From: Annona cherimola
Lineage: Eukaryota > Streptophyta > Magnoliopsida > Magnoliales > Annonaceae
Length of the DNA: 64,000 bases
Assembly (NCBI GenBank): GCA_030490835.1
Contig: CM059973.1
Span: 47,124,008 to 47,188,007, forward strand
Reading direction: 5' to 3'
Under the pieces are notes generated by a model, which saw only the letters and a program-made list of their open reading frames with translations, was not told the origin of the DNA and made no database searches. The translations under genes were made by a program, and so were the position numbers. Of this stretch, positions 39,623-50,792 are shown one piece after another. The stretch's first letter is position 1. Each line of letters opens with the position of its first letter.

Positions 39623-39646
39623 CCAGCAAGTGGGGCCCACTGCTGG
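39623..39646. other. 24-nt imperfect palindrome around GGGCCC (representative)
   Basis: Arms CCAGC-A-AGTGGG and CCCACT-GCTGG pair over 11 bp with one bulged A and a single G at the centre. It is the strongest dyad in the unit. The core contains TGGGCCCA and an ApaI site, GGGCCC. In E, F, H, L and similar types, CCCACAGCTTG or CCCACAGCTG replaces CCCACTGCTGG, so the outer arm is lost while the core stays. Confidence 0.75.
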
Positions 39647-39656
39647 AAATTCCAGC
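39642..39656. other. 15-nt palindrome GCTGGAA-A-TTCCAGC (representative)
   Basis: Two perfect 7-base arms flank one central base, sharing GCTGG with the preceding dyad. The two hairpins would therefore compete. In J units and some others the sequence AGCTGGAACTTCCAGCT has 8-base arms. The palindrome is weakened in E and F units, which have AGCTTGAACTTCCAGC. Confidence 0.75.
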
Positions 39657-39675
39657 TCCACAAGGCATGCACGTT

Positions 39676-39709
39676 CACATGTGTTGGAAGCTTGGAGATT
39701 TTTTCCAAG
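39676..39709. other. CACATGTG palindrome, AAGCTT site and CTTGGA/TCCAAG dyad (representative)
   Basis: CACATGTG is at 39676-39683. HindIII site AAGCTT is at 39688-39693. CTTGGA (39691-39696) and TCCAAG (39704-39709) form 6-bp arms around GATTTTT. The HindIII site is lost in units reading GGAAGTTTGG or GGAAACTTGG. V and P units mostly read CACACGTG, creating a CACGTG core. Confidence 0.65.
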
Positions 39710-39785
39710 TGCCGAAACTTGTTTAAATCCCTGAAAATTCGTGATTATCAGCTGCCCATTAAAGGATGCAAAAATGGACAGCTTG

Positions 39786-39801
39786 GTCATATGCTTATGA
39801 C
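39786..39801. other. GTCATA-TGCT-TATGAC hairpin (representative)
   Basis: Perfect 6-bp arms flank a 4-base loop. Left-domain units mostly keep it. Many right-domain units carry GTCTCATGCAAATGTC or GTCTCATTCAAATGTC, with about five changes in 16 bases, and lose the hairpin. Confidence 0.7.
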
Positions 39802-40829
39802 GTGCAATGATATGCTAAGTTGCGGAAGTTTTTCTTAAAATTATTTACACCAAATCAATACATGAATTAAGGGCTAATTAGGTGTATAAATTACCCACAT
39901 GTTAAGATTTTAAAAATTGGAAAAATTGCTGGAAAGAAAAGGGCAGCAAGGGTCGGGAATGGGGGAGCAGCTGGACGGTGGTGATGTAAAATGATTTTTG
40001 AACTTTCTAATATAGTAAAAAACAAATTTATAAGGCTAATAATTATCCACGACATCAAGGGGATAAGCACGTAATTAAGTGGCTGTGGAAAATGCCCCAG
40101 CAAGTGGGGCCCACTGCTGGAAATTCCAGCTCCACAAGGCATGCACGTTCACATGTGTTGGAAGCTTGGAGATTTTTTCCAAGTGCAGAAACTTGCAAAA
40201 ATCCATGAAATTTCATGATTATGAGCTGCCCATTGAAGGATGCAAAAATGGACAGCTTGGTCATATGCTTATGACGTGCAAAGATATGCTAAGTTACGGA
40301 CGTTTTTTTAAAAATTATTTACAACAAATTAATAAAAGAATTAAGGGCTAATTAGGTGTATAAATTACCCACATTTTAAGAATTTTAAAAATTGGAAAAA
40401 TTGCTGGAAAAAAAAGGGCAGGAAGGGACGTGAGTGGGGGAGCAGCTGGACGGTGGAGATGTAAACAGATTTTTAGACTTTTAAAAATAGTAAAAAACAA
40501 ATTTAGATGGCAAATAATTATACAGCACAAGAAGGGGATAAGCAAGTAATTAAGTGGCTGTGGAAAATGCCCCAGCAAGTGCGGCCCACTGCTGGGAATT
40601 CCAGCTCCACAAGGCATGCACGTTCACACGTGTTGGAAGCTTGGAGATTTTTTCCAAGTGCTGAAACTTGCAAAAATCCTTGAAAATTCGTGACTATCAG
40701 CTGCCCATTAAAGGATGCAAAAATGGACAGCTTGGCCTTATGCTTATGACGTGCAATGATATGCTAAGTTGCGGAAGTTTTTCCTAAAATTATTTACACC
40801 AAATTAATACAGGAATTCAGGGCTAATTG

Positions 40830-43800
40830 GGTGTATAAATTACCCACATTTTAAGATTTTTAATAATTGGAAAAATTGCTGGAAAAAAAGGGCAGGAAGG
40901 GACGTGAATGGGGGAGCAGCTGGACGATGGTGATGTAAAAAGATTTTTAGACTTTTAAAAATAGTAAAAAACAAATTTATATGGCTAATAATTAACCAGC
41001 ACATCAAGGGGATAAGCAAGTAATTAAGTGGCTGTGGAAAATTCCCCAGCAAGTTGGGCCCACTATTGGAAATTCCAGCTCCACAATGCGTGCACGTTCA
41101 CATGTGTTGGAAGCTTGGAGATTTTTTCCATGTGCTGAAACTTGCAAAAGTCCCTGAAAATTTGTGATTATCAGCTCTCCATTAAAGGATGCAAAAATGG
41201 ACAGCTTAATCATAAGCTTATGACGTGCAATGATATGCTAAGTTGCGGAAGTTTTTCTTAAAATTTTTTACACCAAATTAGTACATGAATTAAGGGCTAA
41301 TTTGGTCTATAAATTACCCATATTTTAAGATTTTTAAAAATTGGAAAAATTGCTAGAAAAAAAGGGCAGCAAGGGACGTGAATGGGGGAGCAGCTGGACG
41401 GTGATGATTTAAACAGATTTTTGGAATTTTAAAAATAGTAAAAAACGAATCTGTATGGCTAATCATTATCCAGCACATCAAGGGGATAAGCATGTAATTA
41501 AGTGGCTGTGGAAAATGCCCCAGTAAGTGGGGCCCACAGCTGGAACTTCCAGCTCCACAAGGCCTGCACGTTCGCATGTGTTGCAAGTTTGTAGATTTTT
41601 TCCAATCGCTTAAACTTGCAAAAATCCCTGAAAATTCGTGATTATCAGCTGCCCATTAAAGGATGCAAAAATGGACAGCTTGGTCTGATGCAAATGTCGT
41701 GCAATGATATGCTAAGTTGCGGAAGTTTTTCTTAAAATTATTTACACCAAATTAATACAGGAATTCAGGGCTAATTGGGTGTATAAATTACCCACATTTT
41801 AAGATTTTTAAAAAATGGAAAAATTGCTTGAAAAAATAGGTAGCAAGGGACGTGAATGGGGGAGCAGCTGGACGGTGGTGATGTAAACACATTTTTGGAC
41901 TTTTAAAAGTAGTAAAAAATGAATTTAAATGTCTAATAATTGTCCAACACATCAAGGGGATCAGCATCTAATTAAGTGGCTGTGGAAAATGCCCCAGCAA
42001 GTGGGGCCCACTGTTGGAAATTCCAGCTCAAAAAGGCACGCACGTTCACATATGTTGGAAGCTTGGAGATTTTTTCCAAGTGCTGAAACTTGCAAAAATT
42101 CTTGAAAATTCGTGATTATCAGCTGCCCATTAAAGGATGCAAAAATGGATTGCTTGGTCTCATGCAAATGTCGTTCAATTATATGCTAAGTTGCGGAAGT
42201 TTTTCTTAAAATTATTTACACCAAATTAATACAGGGATTCACGGATAATTGGGTGTACAAATTATCAACATTTTAAGATTTTTAAAAATTGGAAAAATTG
42301 CTGGAAAAAAAAGGACAGCAACAGTCGTGAATGGGGGGGCAGCTGGACGGTGGTGATGTAACCAGATTTTTCGACTTTTAAAAATAGTAAAAAATGAATC
42401 TATATGGCTAATAATTATCCAGCACATCAAGGGGATAAGCACGTAATTAAGTGGCTGTGGAAAATGCCCCAGCAAGTGGGGCCCACAGCTGAAACTTCCA
42501 GCTACACAAGGCACGCACGTTCACATCTGTTGTAAGCTTGGAGATTTTTTCCAAGTGCTGAAACTTGCAAAAATCCTTGAAAATTCGTGACTATCAGCTG
42601 CCCATTAAAGGATGCAAAAATGGACAGCTTGGCCTTATGCTTATGACGTGCAATGATATGCTAAGTTGCGAAAGTTTTTCTTAAAATTATTTACACCAAA
42701 TTAATACATGAATTCAGGGCTAATTAGGTGTATAAATTACCCACATTTTAAGATTTTTAAAAATTGAAAAAATTGCTGGAAAAAAAAGGGCAGCAAGGGT
42801 AGTGAATGGGGGAGCAGCTGGACGGTGGTGACGTAAACAGATTTTTGGACTTTTAAAAATAGTAAAAAACGAATCTATATGGCTAATCAATATCCAGCAC
42901 ATCAAGGGGATAAGCATGTAATTAAGTGACTGTGGAAAATGCCCCAGCAAGTGGGGCCCACCGGTGGAACTTCCAGCTCCACAAGGCATGCACGTTCACA
43001 TGTGTTGGAAGTTTGTATATTTTTTTCAAGTGCTGAAACTTGCAAAAATCCCGGAAAATTCGTGATTATCTGGTGCCCATTAAAGGATGCAAAAATGGAT
43101 AGCTTGGTCTGATGCAAATGACGTGCAAAGATATGCTAAGTTTCGGAAGTTTTTCTTAAAATTATTTACACCAACTTAATATAGGAATTAAGGGCTAATT
43201 GGGTGTATAAATTACCCACATTTTAAGATTTTTAAAAATTGGAAAAATTGCTGGAAAAAAAAGGGCAGCAAGGGTCGGGAATGGGGGAGCAGCTGGACGG
43301 TGGTGATGTAAAATGATTTTTGAACTTTTAAAAATAGTAAAAAAAAAAATTTATATGGCTAATAATTATCCAGCACATGAAGGGGATAAGCAAGTAATTA
43401 AGTTGCTGTGGAAAATGCCGCAGCAAGTGGGGCCCACTGCTGGAAATTCCAGCTCCAAAATGCATGCACGTTCACATGTGTTGGAAGCTTGGAGATTTTT
43501 TCCGAGTGCTGAAACTTGCAAAAATCCCTGAAAATTTGTGATTATCAGCTGCCCATTAAAGGATGCAAAAATGGACAACTTGGTTATATGCTTATGACGT
43601 GCAATGATATGCTAAGTTGCGGAAGTTTTTCTTAAAATTATTTACACCAAATTAATACATGAATTAAGGGCTAAATAGGTGTATAAATTACCCACATTTT
43701 AAGATTTTAAAAATTGGAAAAATTGCTGGAAAAAAAGGGCAGCAAGGGTCGGGAATGGGGGAGCAGCTGGACGGTGGTGACGTAAAATGATTTTTGAACT

Positions 43801-45099
43801 TTGAAAAATAGTAAAAAACAAAATTATAAGGCTAATAATTATCCAGCACATCAAGGGGATAACAAAGTAATTAAGTGGCTGTGGAAAATGCCCCAGCAAG
43901 TGGGGCCCACTGCTGGAAATTCCAGCTCCACAAGGCATGCACGTTCACATGTGTTGGAAGCTTGGAGATTTTTTCCAAGTGCCGAAACTTGTGAAAATCC
44001 CTGAAAATTCGTGATTATCAGCTGCCCATTAAAGGATGCAAAAATGGACAGCTTGGTCATATGCTTATGACGTGCAATGATATGCTAAGTTGCGGAAGTT
44101 TTTCTTAAAATTATTTACACCAAATCAATACATGAATTAAGGGCTAATTAGGTGTATAAATTACCCACATGTTAAGATTTTAAAAATTGGAAAAATTGCT
44201 GGAAAGAAAAGGGCAGCAAGGGTCGGGAATGGGGGAGCAGCTGGACGGTGGTGATGTAAAATGATTTTTGAACTTTCTAATATAGTAAAAAACAAATTTA
44301 TAAGGCTAATAATTATCCACGACATCAAGGGGATAAGCACGTAATTAAGTGGCTGTGGAAAATGCCCCAGCAAGTGGGGCCCACTGCTGGAAATTCCAGC
44401 TCCACAAGGCATGCACGTTCACATGTGTTGGAAGCTTGGAGATTTTTTCCAAGTGCAGAAACTTGCAAAAATCCATGAAATTTCATGATTATGAGCTGCC
44501 CATTGAAGGATGCAAAAATGGACAGCTTGGTCATATGCTTATGACGTGCAAAGATATGCTAAGTTACGGACGTTTTTTTAAAAATTATTTACAACAAATT
44601 AATAAAAGAATTAAGGGCTAATTAGGTGTATAAATTACCCACATTTTAAGAATTTTAAAAATTGGAAAAATTGCTGGAAAAAAAAGGGCAGGAAGGGACG
44701 TGAGTGGGGGAGCAGCTGGACGGTGGAGATGTAAACAGATTTTTAGACTTTTAAAAATAGTAAAAAACAAATTTAGATGGCAAATAATTATACAGCACAA
44801 GAAGGGGATAAGCAAGTAATTAAGTGGCTGTGGAAAATGCCCCAGCAAGTGCGGCCCACTGCTGGGAATTCCAGCTCCACAAGGCATGCACGTTCACACG
44901 TGTTGGAAGCTTGGAGATTTTTTCCAAGTGCTGAAACTTGCAAAAATCCTTGAAAATTCGTGACTATCAGCTGCCCATTAAAGGATGCAAAAATGGACAG
45001 CTTGGCCTTATGCTTATGACGTGCAATGATATGCTAAGTTGCGGAAGTTTTTCTTAAAATTATTTACACCAAATTAATACAGGAATTCAGGGCTAATTG
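40830..45099 (+). repeat. 9-unit higher-order repeat, copy 2
   Basis: Units start at 40830, 41304, 41778, 42252, 42727, 43202, 43678, 44151 and 44625, in the order I-J-K-L-N-O-C-B-P. The offset to copy 1 is 4268 bp up to the O unit and 4270 bp after it. The 2-bp shift comes from homopolymer A-run length. In the first ~190 bases of K I count one clear difference (GGCTAATAATT versus GTCTAATAATT). The near identity implies very recent duplication. Confidence 0.95.
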
Positions 45100-48000
45100 G
45101 GTGTATAAATTACCCACATTTTAAGATTTTTAAAAAATGGAAAAATTGCTTGAAAAAATAGGTAGCAAGGGACGTGAATGGGGGAGCAGCTGGACGGTAG
45201 TGATGTAAACACATTTTTGGACTTTTAAAAGTAGTGAAAAACGAATTTAAATGGCTAATAATTGTCCACCACATCAAGGGGATCAGCATCTAATTAAGTG
45301 GCTGTGGAAAATGCCCCAGCAAGTGGGGCCCACTGTTGGAAATTCCAGCTCAAAAAGGCACGCACGTTCACATATGTTGGAAGCTTGGAGATTTTTTCCA
45401 AGTGCTGAAACTTGCAAAAATTCTTGAAAATTCGTGATTATCAGCTGCCCATTAAAGGATGCAAAAATGGATTGCTTGGTCTCATGCAAATGTCGTTCAA
45501 TTATATGCTAAGTTGCGGAAGTTTTTCTTAAAATTATTTACACCAAATTAATACAGGGATTCACGGATAATTGGGTGTACAAATTATCAACATTTTAAGA
45601 TTTTTAAAAATTGGAAAAATTGCGGGAAAAAAAAGGACAGCAACAGTCGTGAATGGGGGGGCAGCTGGACGGTGGTGATGTAACCAGATTTTTCGACTTT
45701 TAAAAATAGTAAAAAATGAATCTATATTGCTAATAATTATCCAGCACATCAAGGGGATAAGCACGTAATTAAGTGGCTGTGGAAAATGCCCCAGCAAGTG
45801 GGGCCCACAGCTGAAACTTCCAGCTACACAAGGCACGCACGTTCACATCTGTTGGAAGCTTGGAGATTTTTTCCAAGTGCTGAAACTTGCAAAAATCCTT
45901 GAAAATTCGTGACTATCAGCTGCCCATTAAAGGATGCAAAAATGGACAGCTTGGCCTTATGCTTATGACGTGCAATGATATGCTAAGTTGCGAAAGTTTT
46001 TCTTAAAATTATTTACACCAAATTAATACATGAATTCAGGGCTAATTAGGTGTATAAATTACCCACATTTTAAGATTTTTAAAAATTGAAAAAATTGCTG
46101 GAAAAAAAAGGGCAGCAAGGGTAGTGAATGGGGGAGCAGCTGGACGGTGGTGACGTAAACAGATTTTTGGACTTTTAAAAATAGTAAAAAACGAATCTAT
46201 ATGGCTAATCAATATCCAGCACATCAAGGGGATAAGCATGTAATTAAGTGACTGTGGAAAATGCCCCAGCAAGTGGGGCCCACCGGTGGAACTTCCAGCT
46301 CCACAAGGCATGCACGTTCACATGTGTTGGAAGTTTGTATATTTTTTTCAAGTGCTGAAACTTGCAAAAATCCCGGAAAATTCGTGATTATCTGGTGCCC
46401 ATTAAAGGATGCAAAAATCGATAGCTTGGTCTGATGCAAATGACGTGCAAAGATATGCTAAGTTTCGGAAGTTTTTCTTAAAATTATTTACACCAACTTA
46501 ATATAGGAATTAAGGGCTAATTGGGTGTATAAATTACCCACATTTTAAGATTTTTAAAAATTGGAAAAATTGCTGGAAAAAAAAGGGCAGCAAGGGTCGG
46601 GAATGGGGGAGCAGCTGGACGGTGGTGATGTAAAATGATTTTTGAACTTTTAAAAATAGTAAAAAAAAAATTTATATGGCTAATAATTATCCAGCACATG
46701 AAGGGGATAAGCAAGTAATTAAGTTGCTGTGGAAAATGCCGCAGCAAGTGGGGCCCACTGCTGGAAATTCCAGCTCCAAAATGCATGCACGTTCACATGT
46801 GTTGGAAGCTTGGAGATTTTTTCCGAGTGCTGAAACTTGCAAAAATCCCTGAAAATTTGTGATTATCAGCTGCCCATTAAAGGATGCAAAAATGGACAAC
46901 TTGGTTATATGCTTATGACGTGCAATGATATGCTAAGTTGCGGAAGTTTTTCTTAAAATTATTTACACCAAATTAATACATGAATTAAGGGCTAAATAGG
47001 TGTATAAATTACCCACATTTTAAGATTTTAAAAATTGGAAAAATTGCTGGAAAAAAAGGGCAGCAAGGGTCGGGAATGGGGGAGCAGCTGGACGGTGGTG
47101 ACGTAAAATGATTTTTGAACTTTGAAAAATAGTAAAAAACAAAATTATAAGGCTAATAATTATCCAGCACATCAAGGGGATAACAAAGTAATTAAGTGGC
47201 TGTGGAAAATGCCCCAGCAAGTGGGACCCACTGCTGGAAATTCCAGCTCCACAAGGCATGCACGTTCACATGTGTTGGAAGCTTGGAGATTTTTTCCAAG
47301 TGCCGAAACTTGTGAAAATCCCTGAAAATTCGTGATTATCAGCTGCCCATTAAAGGATGCAAAAATGGACAGCTTGGTCATATGCTTATGACGTGCAATG
47401 ATATGCTAAGTTGCGGAAGTTTTTCTTAAAATTATTTACACCAAATCAATACATGAATTAAGGGCTAATTAGGTGTATAAATTACCCACATGTTAAGATT
47501 TTAAAAATTGGAAAAATTGCTGGAAAGAAAAGGGCAGCAAGGGTCGGGAATGGGGGAGCAGCTGGACGGTGGTGATGTAAAATGATTTTTGAACTTTCTA
47601 ATATAGTAAAAAACAAATTTATAAGGCTAATAATTATCCACGACATCAAGGGGATAAGCACGTAATTAAGTGGCTGTGGAAAATGCCCCATCAAGTGGGG
47701 CCCACTGCTGGAAATTCCAGCTCCACAAGGCATGCACGTTCACATGTGTTGGAAGCTTGGAGATTTTTTCCAAGTGCAGAAACTTGCAAAAATCCATGAA
47801 ATTTCATGATTATGAGCTGCCCATTGAAGGATGCAAAAATGGACAGCTTGGTCATATGCTTATGACGTGCAAAGATATGCTAAGTTACGGACGTGTTTTT
47901 AAAAATTATTTACAACAAATTAATAAAAGAATTAAGGGCTAATTAGGTGTATAAATTACCCACATTTTAAGAATTTTAAAAATTGGAAAAATTGCTGGAA

Positions 48001-48420
48001 AAAAAAGGGCAGGAAGGGACGTGAGTGGGGGAGCAGCTGGACGGTGGAGATGTAAACAGATTTTTAGACTTTTAAAAATAGTAAAAAACAAATTTAGATG
48101 GCTAATAATTATACAGCACAAGAAGGGGATAAGCAAGTAATTAAGTGGCTGTGGAAAATGCCCCAGCAAGTGCGGCCCACTGCTGGGAATTCCAGCTCCA
48201 CAAGGCATGCACGTTCACACGTGTTGGAAGCTTGGAGATTTTTTCCAAGTGCTGAAACTTGCAAAAATCCTTGAAAATTCGTGACTATCAGCTGCCCATT
48301 AAAGGATGCAAAAATGGACAGCTTGGCCTTATGCTTATGACGTGCAATGATATGCTAAGTTGCGAAAGTTTTTCTTAAAATTATTTACACCAAATTAATA
48401 CATGAATTCAGGGCTAATTA
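45100..48420 (+). repeat. Higher-order repeat, copy 3, shortened to 7 units (K-L-N-O-C-B-P)
   Basis: Units start at 45100, 45574, 46049, 46524, 46999, 47472 and 47946. The offset to copy 2 is 3321-3322 bp. I and J are absent: the P unit ending at 45099 is followed directly by K in correct register, so a whole number of units was lost or never gained. Confidence 0.95.
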
Positions 48421-49844
48421 GGTGTATAAATTACCCACATTTTAAGATTTTTAAAAATTGAAAAAATTGCTGGAAAAAAAAGGGCAGCAAGGGTAGTGAA
48501 TGGGGGAGCAGCTGGACGGTGGTGACGTAAACAGATTTTTGGACTTTTAAAAATAGTAAAAAACGAATCTATATGGCTAATCAATATCCAGCACATCAAG
48601 GGGATAAGCATGTAATTAAGTGACTGTGGAAAATGCCCCAGCAAGTGGGGCCCACCGGTGGAACTTCCAGCTCCACAAGGCATGCACGTTCACATGTGTT
48701 GGAAGTTTGTATATTTTTTCCAAGTGCTGAAACTTGCAAAAATCCCGGAAAATTCGTGATTATCTGGTGCCCATTAAAGGATGCAAAAATGGATAGCTTG
48801 GTCTGATGCAAATGACGTGCAAAGATATGCTAAGTTTCGGAAGTTTTTCTTAAAATTATTTACACCAACTTAATATAGGAATTAAGGGCTAATTGGGTGT
48901 ATAAATTACCCACATTTTAAGATTTTTATAAATTGGAAAAATTGCTGGAAAAAAAAGGGCAGCAAGGGTCGGGAATGGGGGAGCAGCTGGACGGTGGTGA
49001 TGTAAAATGATTTTTGAACTTTTAAAAATAGTAAAAAAAAAAATTTATATGGCTAATAATTATCCAGCACATGAAGGGGATAAGCAAGTAATTAAGTTGC
49101 TGTGGAAAATGCCCCAGCAAGTGGGGCCCACTGCTGGAAATTCCAGCTCCAAAATGCATGCACGTTCACATGTGTTGGAAGCTTGGAGATTTTTTCCGAG
49201 TGCTGAAACTTGCAAAAATGCCTGAAAATTCGTGATTATCAGCTGCCCATTAAAGGATGCAAAAATGGACAACTTGGTTATATGCTTATGACGTGCAATG
49301 ATATGCTAAGTTGCGGAAGTTTTTCTTAAAATTATTTACACCAAATTAATACATGAATTAAGGGCTAAATAGGTGTATAAATTAACCACATTTTAAGATT
49401 TTAAAAATTGGAAAAATTGCTGGAAAAAAAGGGCAGCAAGGGTCGGGAATGGGGGAGCAGCTGGACGGTGGTGACGTAAAATGATTTTTGAACTTTGAAA
49501 AATAGTAAAAAACAAAATTATAAGGCTAATAATTATCCAGCACATCAAGGGGATAACAAAGTAATTAAGTGGCTGTGGAAAATGCCCCAGCAAGTCGGGC
49601 CCACTGCTGGAAATTCCAGCTCCACAAGGCATGCACGTTCACATGTGTTGGAAGCTTTGAGATTTTTTCTAAGTGCCAAAACTTGTGAAAATCCCTAAAA
49701 ATTCGTGATTATCAGCTGCCCATTAAAGGATGCAAAAATGGACAGCTTGGTCATATGCTTATGACGTGCAATGATATGCTAAGTTGCGGAAGTTTTTCTT
49801 AAAATTATTTACACCAAATCAATACATGAATTAAGGGCTAATTA
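48421..49844 (+). repeat. Higher-order repeat, copy 4, only N-O-C remaining
   Basis: Units start at 48421 N, 48896 O and 49372 C. The offset to copy 3 is 2372-2373 bp. I-J-K-L are missing upstream. The following B unit is interrupted by a switch to another type (next entry), which ends the series. Confidence 0.93.
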
Positions 49845-50318
49845 GGTGTATAAATTACCCACATGTTAAGATTTTAAAAATTGGAAAAATTGCTGGAAAG
49901 AAAAGGGCAGCAAGGGACGTGGATGGGTGAGCAGCTGGACGGTGGTGATGTAAACAGATTTTTAGACTTTTAAAAATAGTAAAAAACAAATTTATATGGC
50001 TAATAATTATCCAGCACATCAAGGTGATAATCAAGTAATTAAATGGCTGTGGAAAATGTCCCTGCAAGTGGGGCCCACTGCTAGAAATTCCAGCTCAACA
50101 AGGCACGCACGTTCACATATGTTGGAAGCTTGGAGATTTTTTCCCAGTGCTGAAACTTGCAAAAATCCCTAAAAATTCGTGATTATCAGCTGCCCATTAA
50201 AGCATGCAAAAATGGACAGCTTGGTCATATGCTTATGACGTGCAATGATATGCTAAGTTGCGGAAGTTTTTCTTAAAATTATTTACACCAAATCAATACA
50301 TGAATTAAGGGCTAATTA
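49845..50318 (+). repeat. Chimeric unit: B-type head joined to X-type body
   Basis: The first ~65 bases carry the B-specific CCCACATGTTAAGATTTT and GGAAAGAAAAGGGC seen at 44151 and 47472. From about 49915 the unit follows the type at 21405: GGATGGGTGAGCAGC, AAGGTGATAATCAAG, GCTAGAAATTCC, CAACAAGGCACGC. The breakpoint lies between the GAAAGAAAAGG marker and GACGTGGATGGG. Confidence 0.88.
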
Positions 50319-50792
50319 GGTGTATAAATTACCCACATTTTAAGAATTTAAAAATTGGAAAAATTGCTGGAAAAAAAAGGGCAGCAAGGGTCGGGAATGG
50401 GGGAGCAGCTGGACGGTGGTGATGTAAAATGATTTTTGAACTTTTAAAAATAGTAAAAAAAAAATTTATATGGCTAATAATTATCCAGCACATGAAGGGG
50501 ATAAGCAAGTAATTAAGTTGCTATGGAAAATGCCCCAGCAAGTGGGGCCCACTGCTGGAAATTCCAGCTCCAAAATGCATGCACGTTCACTTGTGTTGGA
50601 AGCTTGGAGATTTTTTCCGAGTGCTGAAACTTGCAAAAATCCCTGAAAATTCGTGATTATCAGCTGCCCATTAAAGGATGCAAAAATGGACAACTTGGTT
50701 ATATGCTTATGACGTGCAATGATATGCTAAGTTGCGGAAGTTTTTCTTAAAATTATTTACACCAAATTAATACATGAATTAAGGGCTAATTA
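50319..50792 (+). repeat. O-type unit
   Basis: This unit matches 21879 and the O units of the 9-unit repeat (TCCAAAATGCATGC, AAGTTGCTATGG, GACAACTTGGTTATATGC). With the preceding chimera it reproduces the 21405-22352 order at an offset of 28440 bp, but the next unit jumps to R instead of C. Confidence 0.88.

Larger units (their letters stand above)
36562..40829 (+). repeat. 9-unit higher-order repeat, copy 1 (I-J-K-L-N-O-C-B-P)
   Basis: Units start at 36562 I, 37036 J, 37510 K, 37984 L, 38459 N, 38934 O, 39408 C, 39881 B, 40355 P. Diagnostics: I GTATAAATTAGCC and TTAATAATTGG; J GATTTAAACAG and CCCAGTAAGTGG; K GAAAAAATAGGTAGC and ATTGTCCAAC; L GTAACCAGATTTTTCG and CAACAGTCG; N GGGTAGTGAATGG and CCACCGGTGGAAC. 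I-N are right-domain types and O-P left-domain types. The total is 4268 bp. Corresponding units in copy 2 differ by about one to a few bases each. Confidence 0.95.

Noticed and set aside
39676..39700. CENP-B box
   Set aside because: GTGTTGGAAGCTTGG shares only the TTGGAA part. The essential TTCG and CGGG core positions are absent. TTCGTGATTATCAGC elsewhere also lacks the CGGG end.
36562..49844. Transposon or segmental insertion explaining the 4.3-kb repeats
   Set aside because: The 4.3-kb periods are built wholly of satellite units in register. No terminal repeats, target-site duplications or transposase-like frames are present.
36562..49844. Assembly duplication as the sole cause of the ladder
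   Set aside because: Copies differ by scattered substitutions and by homopolymer length, and the unit losses differ between copies, which argues for real copies. I cannot exclude copy-number error without the reads.
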